A DNA stretch of 64,000 nt from Clitoria ternatea (lineage: Eukaryota; Streptophyta; Magnoliopsida; Fabales; Fabaceae): the NCBI GenBank assembly GCA_037962975.1, contig CM075673.1, positions 18,088,001 to 18,152,000 of the forward strand, read 5' to 3'. This document shows positions 1-10,140 of the stretch, piece after piece. Both the position numbers and the translations under genes were made by a program. The notes below the pieces were generated by a model. That model searched no databases, was not told the DNA's origin, and was given only the letters and a program-made list of their open reading frames with translations. How positions within the stretch are numbered: position 1 is the first letter of the stretch; the number at the start of each line of letters is the position of its first letter.

Positions 1-1593
1 CAGAGAAAGAAAAAATAATTCCATGGCAAGGGAAAAATGGAATGGACATTTGATTTTGTGAATACTAGCTTTACAATGTATACGTAGAGACATAAAAAGA
101 TCTACGTTACAAATCTTGTATAACGTTGCGTTCAATACAACCAAATTAAAGCAGACATTTTATAATATCCGAAAATAACTAGTTTACAATTTTTAGATAC
201 ATTCGAATTATTATTTTCGGGGTGACCATATTATAATTCCCTGTAGTGTATTGTGATATATATTTTTTTAACTCTACATGTATATGTTTGTTTCTTAAAT
301 AAGGTATATATATCGATTTCAATGAAAAACATATAGAAGGTAGTGAAGGGAGGAAAAACGATGGTGGAGGGACCAATTTCCTTTTGGATGCCCTTTGGTG
401 GACTGCCTGGTTCTATTTTGTTGATCCCTGCTTCACAAAATTAGTTCGATAGGGCCTTTATATTGTGAATGTTAGGTTGAAAAAAGTTTTAGTGATGTAA
501 AATAAGGTTTTAATGATGTCAAATAAGCCTTTAATGATGTCAATCTTGATGATGTCAAATAATATATTTCCTCTTATTCTAAATATAAACAAATGTACCT
601 AATATCACATATATTAAGAATAATGGTTGAAGGTACTTATTTGCATTAATGTTATCATATATTTGATTCAATTTTTTAAAGTACCCTTAATATTATTTAT
701 TACATAAAGAATTAGTGACCTTAAAAATATATATAATGAGAACATATTTGGTAAACAAACATTTAATAACATTGGGAAAGTATAATTTTACTTATATTAA
801 GAGACCAAAAAATTCTACTAAAATTTACTTATATTTAAAACATGAGGTAGTATGTTAATAACAAATAAAGAAAAACATAGAAATGCCAGACTCTAAAACA
901 AAAGAACAAGGATGAAAAAATGTGAAGGGTTCAAAAGTCTTTGATCTTATTTGGAATACAAAGTCATTGAAGACTTAGTTTGAGCCACTACTTGACTGGT
1001 TCGAACCTATATTATTGAAATGATTGGTTTAAACCACTTCTAAGGAATGGTTCGGACCACTGTTTAAAAATAATTTTTGCTTTTCTTACTATTGTATTGA
1101 GAGAGTTTTAGCATTGGAGTGTGGGAATGTTAGGTAACCATTCTTTTAAGTAGTTATGAATATGTGAGATGTGTCTGAATGTAAGGGAGATTAAGCTTTG
1201 GATATATGATCTAAGAGTTGTAATCATAGTCTTGCAACCAACTTTAATATAATAAAGAAACATTTTGACGAGAGACTGGACGTAGATTACAATAATAATG
1301 ATCAAACTAAGATAAATCATAATGTTTGTATTTTTCTTCCTTAAACCCTTTATTTAGTTTTTTATATATATCGTTTGTAATTATTTTAAATTAAATATTT
1401 ATTTTGTTATATTTCAATTTTTATAATCCTTTGTTAAAAGGTTTTGAATTGCTTATAAAAGTTTTCTAAACTATAGCATTACCTATCTCTTAGGTAATGA
1501 TTGTTACGAGTAACGTAGGCGTGTGTTCAGTGTTAAGTGGAAGCAAAATAATTGATTAAATACATTATATGGTTATATGGTATACTTTCTAAA
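1..1593. other. AT-rich intergenic DNA, no gene recognised
   Basis: No coding region or known element is recognisable on either strand; the short open frames look random. Small structures are a roughly 25-bp direct repeat around TTTTAATGATGTCAAATAAG (about 487-562) and three palindromic words at 998-1007, 1025-1036 and 1048-1059. The 3' flank of the UGT gene begins at the right end. Confidence 0.6.
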
Positions 1594-1599
1594 TTTATT
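1594..1599 (-). terminator. Putative polyadenylation signal of UGT copy 1
   Basis: On the minus strand this reads AATAAA, 66 nt after the UGT stop codon in an AT-rich 3' flank, which suits a plant near-upstream element. Plant poly(A) signals are loose, so this is only a candidate. Confidence 0.4.
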
Positions 1600-1664
1600 A
1601 TAAATAATATTGAAAGAGTTCATGGTACACCAGTAAAAGAAAAATAATCCATGGAAAACTGTTA

Positions 1665-3137
1665 TCATATACCCGTCCTGGTTTTTTGCATGATATCCTC
1701 AATGAGCAAGGTAACATTAGAATAAGAGGATCCTCCTTTTTCTACCGCTTTTTTAGCTATATCAGCAAGCTTTTCTATTCTTTTTCTTCTTTCTTCACTT
1801 TCTTTTGTCTCATCCATTATCCTTTCTATTGCTCTTTCAACATTTTCCTTCCTCACTTGCACACCAATCTTCTCTTCCTCACCCCATTTGACTGTCTTTT
1901 CTGTCCCAACCTTCGCTCCAACTTTTAAAACATGCACAACTTGACTTTCATTCAAAAATTGATCCGCAAACAATGGCCACGTAACCATTGGCACACCAGC
2001 ACATATTGCTTCCAAGGTAGAGTTCCAACCACAGTGTGTTATGAATCCTCCAATTGCAGGGTGTGACAATATTACTAATTGAGGAGCCCAACCCCGAATC
2101 AGAAGACCCAACCCTTTTGTCCTTCCCTCAAACCCATCTTCCTTAATCCACTTTTCCAATGCTTCCGAATGAATTCCTCCCCTGATTACCCAAATGAAGG
2201 GTCTTTTTGATGCTTCCAAGGCTAAACCAAGCTCTATCAATTGTGATGATGGTAAATTGCACAGGCTTCCAAGGCAAGCATAGATTACACTTTTTGGCTT
2301 CTGAGAATCAAGCCAGCACTTTAGGTGCTGTGACTCATCATTTAATGCCTTGTTTTTTCCTCTTTGAGCCTTGTCCAAATGATCCTTATTAATAAGTGAC
2401 ACTGGGCCTACACACCACATTTTATCATTTTTAACTTTCTTGTATTCCCTTGCATATGCTGGCTCCAACTCTTCAAAAGAATTCATGATTATTCCATAGC
2501 TTTCCATTTCAGCTGCAAAGATTTTTTCATTAAATTCTTTCCAGCTTTCGTTCATTGGTTCCCCTGCTTGATCTCTGGTCATCTCAATTTTGTCTGGAAT
2601 ACCGGGCAAAACAAAGTACTCTGACTCAGAAGTTATCCTCTCCCTGATATTATGGATGCGTATGTTGTGTAGACAAAAATTGCAAAAGCAACTTACTCCA
2701 ACAAAAGAAATCCTTGGAATGTTAGTTTTTTTAGCGACGTGGGCTGTGTATGGCAAACACATATCAGAGATTATGCAGCTTGGTGGTGGTGTTAACTCTT
2801 CAAATAGCCTTTCCACTGGTTGCTGTAGTAAGCTTGTCGCTTTGAGGAAACTTGAGGTTGTGACAAGTGAAGGCATCATATCAACACTCTCACATCCATC
2901 TGGTAGTCCAACTTCTTTACATGGGAACTGAAGTTGAACTAATCTAATCTGAAATCCAGATTGGATATAACGATCTATGATTGATGTGAAACGAGCTGCA
3001 TTATTTGGTGTTGTGACCACTGTCACAATAACATTACGTTGTACCAATATTTTTGCAACGTCCATCATGGGAATCATGTGGCCTTGGGCCATCAATGGAA
3101 ACAAGACGAAATGAAGCTGCGGTGTTTGGGAAGCCAT
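1665..3137 (-). CDS. UDP-glycosyltransferase, UGT73-like (copy 1)
   Basis: Intact intronless family-1 glycosyltransferase of 490 residues, the usual length for plant UGTs. Such enzymes move a sugar from a UDP-sugar to a small hydrophobic acceptor in the cytosol. The N-terminal acceptor half carries the catalytic His20 (in AQGH) and its partner Asp125 (in IISDMC). The C-terminal half carries the 44-residue PSPG box, Trp350 to Gln393, with HCGW at 368-371 and an ADQ end; the final Gln usually means UDP-glucose as donor. The N-terminal HFVLFPLMAQGHMIPMMD and the WVIRG stretch fit the UGT73 family, closest in style to UGT73C-like legume enzymes acting on triterpenoids, flavonoids or hormones; the acceptor cannot be read from sequence. 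The first ATG gives a normal N-terminus. No signal peptide or membrane segment is seen. Confidence 0.93.
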   Translation of the reverse strand: MASQTPQLHFVLFPLMAQGHMIPMMDVAKILVQRNVIVTVVTTPNNAARFTSIIDRYIQSGFQIRLVQLQFPCKEVGLPDGCESVDMMPSLVTTSSFLKATSLLQQPVERLFEELTPPPSCIISDMCLPYTAHVAKKTNIPRISFVGVSCFCNFCLHNIRIHNIRERITSESEYFVLPGIPDKIEMTRDQAGEPMNESWKEFNEKIFAAEMESYGIIMNSFEELEPAYAREYKKVKNDKMWCVGPVSLINKDHLDKAQRGKNKALNDESQHLKCWLDSQKPKSVIYACLGSLCNLPSSQLIELGLALEASKRPFIWVIRGGIHSEALEKWIKEDGFEGRTKGLGLLIRGWAPQLVILSHPAIGGFITHCGWNSTLEAICAGVPMVTWPLFADQFLNESQVVHVLKVGAKVGTEKTVKWGEEEKIGVQVRKENVERAIERIMDETKESEERRKRIEKLADIAKKAVEKGGSSYSNVTLLIEDIMQKTRTGI

Positions 3138-3191
3138 TCGTGTCTTTGGGTTTGGTGCAATGGTTTGGCTTCAACTTGTTTATGTGAAATA

Positions 3192-3202
3192 CTTTTTTAT
3201 AT
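3192..3202 (-). promoter_or_regulatory. TATA-like box of UGT copy 1
   Basis: The minus strand reads ATATAAAAAAG, 55-65 nt upstream of the UGT ATG, which would give a 5' UTR of roughly 25-35 nt. About 30 nt further upstream the minus strand reads TTACGTGGGC (3231-3240), an ACGTGG core as found in G-box/ABRE-type sites bound by bZIP factors. Both are pattern matches only. Confidence 0.45.
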
Positions 3203-5203
3203 GTATCATAGGAAGAATGATTATGTAAGCGCCCACGTAAGAACGTTTGCTTATTGAAGACTTAGTCAATTCTTTGTTGGCTTTCTGTTTGTTTGATTCA
3301 GCTTCATGTGTTGGATCAAGGTAACTTTTTCTTCTCCATGCACTAGTGAATATAGAAAAACTAGTGATGTAGGAAACGAGAACGAAACATGATTGAAGGA
3401 TTACTACCGTGATTGAAGGATAAAATCACCTATCATATTCTTTTTGTATTTACAAAGTAAAAAGGTTTGAATCACCGAACATTAATTCTGTTTTTTTTTT
3501 CCAATCGAATTATGTCACATCACAACACATTTTCAATTGAGAAGAATTATAATCTCAATGTTTAAAATGTACATAGTTTAATTGAAGGATAGAAGAAGTA
3601 ATAGAATTTGAAAATATGCAAGGCTATTATTGTACTCCAAGTTAAAGACTTGACTTATGTACAGAAAAAGAGAAAAAGTTAACGACTAGACTTTTGAATA
3701 CGAGTTTAAAGAGGTGATCCATATTATGAGGGTTTTTTTTTACTGAAAACTTATATTATAGCTGACCAAAAAAAAAAACTTATATTATAGGTTAAAAATA
3801 AATTATTTTAATGAGTTATATGAATTACCTTATTAAAAAAACTAATGTGTAAATTTTATATTTGGTCGTAGATCCATCATGGATTGCACACCACTTCACT
3901 ATAAGCATTAATGTGAGAGAAAAAAATGTTAAAAAAGATGCGCGTATGGAAACTTTTTTTATGTTTGGTCATTTTTATGTAAGTAACTAAATTAAAGGTA
4001 AGTTTATTCATATGGTTCCGACATTCTATTTTGACTATTAATATTTGACTTTTGTAGGTTAATAAACAGTTTTTATAAGTTAAAAGTGGTTTCAAAACTA
4101 TAAAAAAAATAAAATTGTAGTTTCTATTGACCTCAAATCGTATTTTAACCCATTATAGTTATGTGTTAATAGTAAACTAAGAATGTTATAATCATCTAAA
4201 TAAGCTAATTATATATTATTTAATTACTCATATTAAAAATAAAATATTTAAATATTCAATATAAAAAATAATATTTATAGAGACAAATAAAAAAACCTTA
4301 TTTTATTAAAATCAAAAACATATTCAATCCCACCACAAAACATGAGAAAACTTTTCAACCTTCTATTATTTTCATTTCATTCCAGTGACTATTGTGTTCT
4401 TAATTTTTTTTTTTATAAAATATTGTAGGATGTTAAAGTAATTCAATAATTTGTATATAATTTTCTCATATTTTTTCCTTGAAGCGATCATTCAATAATT
4501 TGTATATGCTTTTCTCATACTTTTACCCTTAAACCAATCATCAAAAAGAATGTTTCCATTTAATTTTCTAAGCAACCAAACAACATCCAATTTTTCATAA
4601 GTTAATTTCTTTCTCATGGTTTTACTTTATTATATATTTTTTATGATACTTTTCTCATCAACCAAACATAATTAATTATTAATTCCAACTTAAGTGAATT
4701 GCATAGAAGCTTCCGGTCTTAGAAATTGGCCTAACCTTAACATTAACTTTAACCTAAGCACGTAAATTTTCCTTCATGCTAAGAGAGAATTTATTTATTT
4801 ATAAAAATTTATCTATTTATTTTCATGAAATACTAATTTTCTTTTTCAAGTTCTTATATTATTTATCAAAACCTATGTATTTGTGTGATTTTTTATAACC
4901 ACCTTAACATAACCTAAGATTATTTAAATATAAAAAATTTAAAATTAAGTGGTAACATATGTCTTCTATTCTTTAACTACGAGTTGGTTTGCCCTGTTAT
5001 AAACTCGTTCACACAAGCTTGTTCTATAACAAGCTAATCTACATTTTAAATGAGCCTATAGTTTGTGACTAGTGTGGGGACCATATATGTCAACAATGGG
5101 TTGGGTCATGGCCTTCTATATCTTTATTTGTTTTTTTATTTTTAGTTTAAAAGTATTGGGCTTTGGCCCATATATATAATAGTATTGAAAGAAATATATT
5201 GGC
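3203..5203. other. AT-rich intergenic DNA upstream of UGT copy 1
   Basis: Two kilobases with no recognisable gene. It contains many A/T runs and an imperfect direct repeat of TTCAATAATTTGTATAT (about 4441 and 4491). Near 5155-5180 the word GGGCTTTGGCCCATATATA resembles the promoter part of plant LTRs, but no partner LTR is visible. Confidence 0.5.

Positions 5204-5246
<43 letters not shown>
5204..5246. repeat. (AT)12(GT)9 microsatellite
   Basis: Compound dinucleotide tract: 24 nt of AT followed by 19 nt of GT. The AT part differs between the three copies (12, 15 and 14 repeats) while the GT part stays at 19 nt. It sits immediately before the LINE relic. Confidence 0.95.
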
Positions 5247-5272
5247 AACAAACAGAAAATTCTCTCTAAATA

Positions 5273-6604
5273 GAAGGTTGGAAAGAATCTCTTCTCAATC
5301 AAGCAGGTAAAGAGATTTTGATTAAGGCTATTTTACAGGAAATACCATTTTACACTATGACTCTGATTAGATTCCCTAAAGGTCTTGTTAAAAGCCTTAA
5401 TTCTATAATCTCTAATTTCTGGTAGGCTAATGACAATAGCAGAAAGGGGGTTTGGAAGAATTGGAAAGCACTGTCTGTTAGCAAGCATTCAAGAGGCCTT
5501 AATTTTAAGGAGCTGGAATGTTTAAACACAGACTATTTAGCTAAAAAAGCATTCAGAGTCCTGAATAATCCAAAAACTCTAGTGTGTTCAGGTTCTTAAG
5601 GGAAATACTTCCCGGATAAAGCTTTTCTGGATCAACATCCAGAGGAAGTTCCTGGGTCTGGTGTAGCTTACTTCAAGGAAGAGAAGTCCTTCTTAAGTTG
5701 GGCCAATGGTTTATTGGAGATGGAAAAAATCTATTTTTAATCAAAAATGGCTTTGGAATGACGCTATTTGTCAGTCTTCCTAAAGGATGAATGCTAACGA
5801 GGCAGTTTATCTATCCACGCTAATCAACCAGACTCATTCTTGGGACTTCTATAGAATTAGGCAGGTAATCCCTTAACCTTTCTGGATGTTGGCCCTTCAG
5901 ACCCCGATCAATGTTTGTTGGGAGGGGATAATATAAGATGGCCATATACTCTAAATAGGGAGTTATATTCCATAAAATTGGGGTATGGAGCCATTAAAAA
6001 TCTTTTAGATTTGTCAAATCAGGGTCTACTTCCTACTCCCCTAATATGGCTCTATGGAAGGCAATATGGTCTTTAAAAGTCCCAAAGAAAATCCAAATTT
6101 TCAATTGGAAACTCTACAATAATTTGCTTCCAGTCAAAGAGAACCTGAAGAAAAAGAAAATTTTGAAGGAAGCTATCTGTCCTATCTATGTAGATACAAT
6201 GGAATCTAATGAACATGTTTTTCTCATCTGTCACTAGACTTATCCAATTTGGTTTGGCTCTAACATGTAGTGAAACCCTAGGGAGGAATCCATTACTTCA
6301 GTTTATAATTGGATTGAAAGTAAAGTTTAGTTATTCCTTAGCAAAAGTATGGACTCACAATTCTTGATTACTAAACTTTTTTTCATATTAAGGAATATAT
6401 GGTTAGCTTGTAATAAGTTTGTATTCCAAGGCTATAAACCCAGACCATATTCTAAGTCAAACAAATAAAGCTATACAAGAATTTTATGAATTGCAATATT
6501 AGTCAGTCAGTTATTGGCTTACCTTCTCATTCTAGTAGGGCTGTTTGGAGGCCTCCTCCCTAGGATAAGATCAAGATCAATGTGGATGCAGCTTGGAGGG
6601 ATCC
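5273..6604 (+). pseudogene. LINE (non-LTR) retrotransposon relic, 3' half of the polymerase ORF
   Basis: Translation with frame changes gives the end of a plant L1-type polymerase: a thumb segment starting EGWKESLLNQAGKEILIKAI (from 5273) and leading to FPKGLVKSLNSIISNFW; a zf-RVT-like stretch at 6046-6234 (WSLKVPKKIQIFNWKLYNN followed by NEHVFLICH); and the beginning of an RNase H (KIKINVDAAWRDP, 6565-6604). Stop codons and frameshifts are frequent, for example a TAG directly after SNFW, so it is dead. The RNase H breaks off at 6604, where element B begins, so element B probably entered this LINE. The 5' end is missing. Confidence 0.82.
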
Positions 6605-6763
6605 TATAACATCCTATTTTCTACTTAAATAGAAAATAAATATTAATATCTCTTTAATGAGAAACACTTAATATTAGTTAGTTTATTATTAACTAATATT
6701 TTTATGAAATTTTGGTACTTATATTTAATTATTTTGTTAAAATAATAATAATAAAATAATAAA

Positions 6764-6799
<36 letters not shown>

Positions 6800-8537
6800 A
6801 ATAAGGATTTTAAAATGACTTAACTAGTATTCACTGATTAAGAAAATTATATTAAGAATTTTTAATATCTTTATTATTTACAACTTTTATTTTATGTTTT
6901 TATATTTCATATTTATGATTTAACTCTTATTAGAATTTTAAAATAAAATTTTGAAGGAATTAGATTATGGTTCTTTAGAACTTTTTTATCTATGTATTAT
7001 TTATGATTTTCTGAAAATTTTCTGAATTTTTAAAATATTTTTTCAAAAAATATTTTAAATAATTTTATATTTATACAAAGTTTCTTAAAATTAAAAATAT
7101 TTACAAGAAAGTGAAGTTAAATTATAAGAAATTTTTTTGAAATCCATTCTAAGTAGAATTATCTGAAAATAATCAGTTCGAGTAAAATCTTGATTTTTAC
7201 CAATCATAAGGAAACTGGAAAGGTACCAACAAATTTTTATTAACAAAAAATTTTAGATTTTTAAAATTTAAACTTTATGTTACTTATTATAAAATTAGTA
7301 AGGTCTAATATAATATTGCTAAATTTTAAAAAGTGCTGAATTTGAATATTTATAATATACTGAACATATAGTTACTATTTGGCTTAATAATTCAACCGTC
7401 ATTTACTATGCAAAATACTGTGCATGAACGAAAATTTCAAATGATGCACAGTAACCAGGATTGAAATTTTCAAAATTTGTATAGTACTTTTATAATAAAA
7501 TAATGGAATACACAGTGAAGTTTTTCGCCTATAAATATGGTGCCGCTGAACGAAGGAAATCACATTTTTAGAATAAATTTTCTTAATATAATAGTGTTAG
7601 AGAGATAGTGGTGGGAGTAAGAGAGAGAAATAATTTTTATGGAAGGAGGTTCTGCCAAAATTACAAAATAAGAATAACTCTCTTTTATATTTTTTAGATT
7701 TATTTTCATATCGTTTTAAAAATCTATTATTATACTAGATATAATATTATTTTAAGTTACTATTCTAAATAGTAAGTTACTATGTCAATAGTAAATTACT
7801 ATTTACTATTACTATTTAAGATTTACTATTTACGATTTACTATTTACTGTCACTATATACGATTTACTATTTATCTTTTACTATTCATGATTTACTATTT
7901 ACTATTACTATTTATGATTTACTATTTACTGTTACTATTTATGATTTACTATTTACCGTTACTATTTATGATTTACTATTTACTATTACTATTTACAGTA
8001 ACTATTTAAAATTTACTATTTATTATTACTATGTATAATTATGATTTACCATTTCTATTTCAAATAGTAATCTTAATTTTTATCTTATGCTTATACTGAA
8101 ATAAATTGGTATTAATATTTTTAGAACTCGGAGGCGCAGAGCAAACTCACTTTTGGTAGCAAATTAAGGTAAGGAAGAGTGGGATAAGAATATAATATGA
8201 AAAGACATAAGAATAATGGGAGGAGTCCCCTACTCCTTTTAAACTTAATTAATAATATAATTATTTTAAAATAATAACTTTTTAACTTAAAATTAATAAT
8301 AATTTTAAATTAAGTATCTTGTGTAACTTATTATGAAATACCTATACAAGTACCTGGACTATGATAACCTATACGAATTAGACTAAATCTATTTAAGGAC
8401 CTGGAGTATTATGACCTATATGGACTTACATAGACCTTACGAGGAATGGACTATAAAGACTTGAAATTAAGTTTATTAATTTAAATAACCATTAAACTTT
8501 GAATTATGATATTTATGAATAAAAATTTAATTTATTT
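6605..8537 (+). mobile_element. Element B: 5' LTR start, truncated by the tandem junction
   Basis: The sequence changes character inside the LINE RNase H at TATAACATCCTATTTTC, which resembles the TGTAACACCC-type start of many plant gypsy LTRs (the first TG would be mutated to TA). At 7530-7538 CTATAAATA looks like the LTR TATA box, followed by a GAGAGAG-rich stretch typical of transcript starts. The copy is cut at 8537 by fusion to the Ogre LTR. The continuation is seen only after 58892. An (AT)14 tract lies at 6768-6795. Confidence 0.6.
7791..8047. repeat. 27-bp minisatellite (TTTACTATTTACTATTACTA type) in the element B LTR
   Basis: Imperfect tandem copies of a 27-bp word beginning GATTTACTATTTAC, best preserved from about 7885 to 8000. 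An open frame of 75 residues runs through it, but it is only repeat translation (YYLLLLFMI units) and not a gene. Confidence 0.85.
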
Positions 8538-9206
8538 CTGAATATGTTCTGTTAAAAAAATTCTGCTCTTTTCTTTATGCTGGCCTGCTTCTCAATTGCG
8601 TCAATCTCTTTCTATATTCCTAACGCTGACCTTGCCTTTTCCTCCCCTTTTTTCAGCGTGAATGTATAGTATATATATATATACCTGTTGGCCGCCCCTT
8701 CATTCCCTTTTTAATATATAAATTATTATCTTTTCTAACTAATTTTGTTTCTTCCTTTAATATATGTATATAATTTAAAATCAGGCCCCTGAACCTTAGC
8801 TGCGCGTGAATCCTAGCATTTTCATGATATATATATTAAAACTTATCCTTATCTTTAAGAAAAACTGTTTCCACTATATAATATATATTTTTAAAAGAAA
8901 AGCCTTATCTCATCTCATAATAGTTTTATCTTAAAAAAACTTTATCTCGTTTTCTAAAATCTTTTCACCACTTTTATCTCTTATCATAAAATCTAACCCT
9001 TTTTATCAATTTCAAATTTTAAAATTTCTTCCTCCCTTTTTGAATTTTAAAATTTTCTAAGTTTTAGAGGTTCAAAGCCCGGATCAATAATTTGAAATTC
9101 AAACAAGCCCATAGGTTCACTTTTTTTCTAAAAAATAATTTTTTTATTTTTTGGTATTTTTTATTTTTTTATTTTAAATGGACCCGGACACAATTGGGTA
9201 GCAACA
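8538..9206 (-). repeat. Truncated 3' LTR of the Ogre element (copy A)
   Basis: On the minus strand it starts TGTTGCTACCC at 9206 and matches the first 670 bp of the 5' LTR (22582-23251) with about 13 substitutions and a few indels by eye. It then stops at 8538 where element B begins. The missing 1.35 kb is the part of the LTR that ends in GCGACA. It keeps a TATA-like tract on the minus strand (8669-8683) pointing towards the UGT gene. Confidence 0.88.
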
Positions 9207-9226
9207 GCTTGCCCCTCTTTACTTTT
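9207..9226 (-). promoter_or_regulatory. Polypurine tract of the Ogre element (copy A)
   Basis: The minus strand reads AAAAGTAAAGAGGGGCAAGC and abuts the LTR start TGTTGC, as expected for the plus-strand primer of reverse transcription. Its position fixes the 3' LTR start at 9206. Confidence 0.75.
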
Positions 9227-9299
9227 CCCTTACTGTGTTAAAGTAATGGATAAGTAAAGACTGAGCGGAACAATTTTGTCAAGGGCGCCAGTTTTAAAG

Positions 9300-10140
9300 A
9301 ATGTCGTGTTTGACAACGAAGAAATTAAAATGGTGCCTTACTCGGCGATTGAAAATTTAAATTATGCCATGCTCGGCGACTGGAAATTAAAAGAGTGCCC
9401 CGCTCGGCGACTGTAAGTTTAAAAGATGCCATGTTCGGCTATAGGAAAATAAAATGATGCCCTGCTCGGCAATTGAAATGTTGCCCCACTTGGCAATTGA
9501 AAAGTAAAATGGTGCCCCGCTTGGCGACTGAAAAGTAAAATGGTGCCCCGTTCGGCTACTGGGAAGTAAAATTGTGTTCGGCTACTGAAAAGTAAAATTG
9601 TGTCTCATTCGGCGATTGGAAAGTAAAATGGTGCCATGTTTGGCGAAAGGAAAGTAAAATGGTGCCCTGCTTGGCTACTGAAAATTAAAAGAGTGCCCCG
9701 CTCGGCGACTGTAAGTTTGAAAGATGCCATGTTCGGCTCCAGGAAAGTAAAATGATGCCCTGTTCGGCAACTAGAAAATAAAAGAGTGCCCCGCTCGGCG
9801 ACTGGAAATTTAAAAGATGCCATGTTCGGCTCTAGGAAAATAAAATGATGCCCCGCTCGGCAATTGAAATGGTGCCCCGCTTGGCAACTGAAAAGTAAAA
9901 TGGTGCCCCGCTCGGCGACTAAAAATTTAAATGATGCCATGTTTGGCGACAAGAAAGTAAAATGGTGCCCCGCTCGGCAACTAAAAATTTAAAAGATGCC
10001 ATGTTCGGCTGTAGGAAAATAAAATGATGCCCCGCTCGGCAATTGAAATGGTGCCCTGCTTGGCAACTGAAAAGTAATACAGTGCCCCGCTCGGCGACTG
10101 AAAATTTAAATGATGCCATGTTTGGCGATTGGAAATTAAA
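9300..10140 (-). repeat. Ogre 3' UTR tandem repeat array, about 27 units of about 31 bp (copy A)
   Basis: Units follow the pattern TGCCCCGCTCGGCGACTG plus an A-rich spacer such as AAAAGTAAAATGG. I counted 27 units with a usual period of 30-32 bp and a few shortened to about 24 bp. Variants alternate CCCCGCTC and CATGTTC. It lies between the integrase and the polypurine tract. Tandem repeats in this hypervariable 3' UTR are known for Ogre and related elements. The open frames across it are repeat translation. Confidence 0.9.

Larger units (their letters stand above)
1..8537. repeat. Tandem 25.18-kb unit, partial copy (right part only)
   Basis: Position 1 matches 25183 and 50360, and the match runs almost base for base to 8537. 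This copy holds the intergenic DNA, the UGT gene, the LINE relic and the truncated start of element B. Its left part, where an Ogre element is expected, lies outside the window. It ends at 8537, where the next unit starts with a cut Ogre LTR. Confidence 0.95.

Noticed and set aside
1108..1320. Hydrophobic 70-residue minus-strand ORF
   Set aside because: AT-rich intergenic DNA, no homology signal, unsupported start context; likely random.
1686..3257. Plus-strand ORFs of 61-113 residues opposite the UGT gene
   Set aside because: They are shadows of the UGT coding region on the other strand, without motifs.
7782..8009. 75-residue ORF rich in Tyr and Leu
   Set aside because: It lies entirely in the 27-bp minisatellite and repeats with it; the apparent membrane character comes from TTTACTATT codons.
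9300..10140. CRISPR-like repeat array
   Set aside because: Plant DNA; the units are contiguous variants with A-rich connectors and no unique spacers, and they lie in a retrotransposon 3' UTR.
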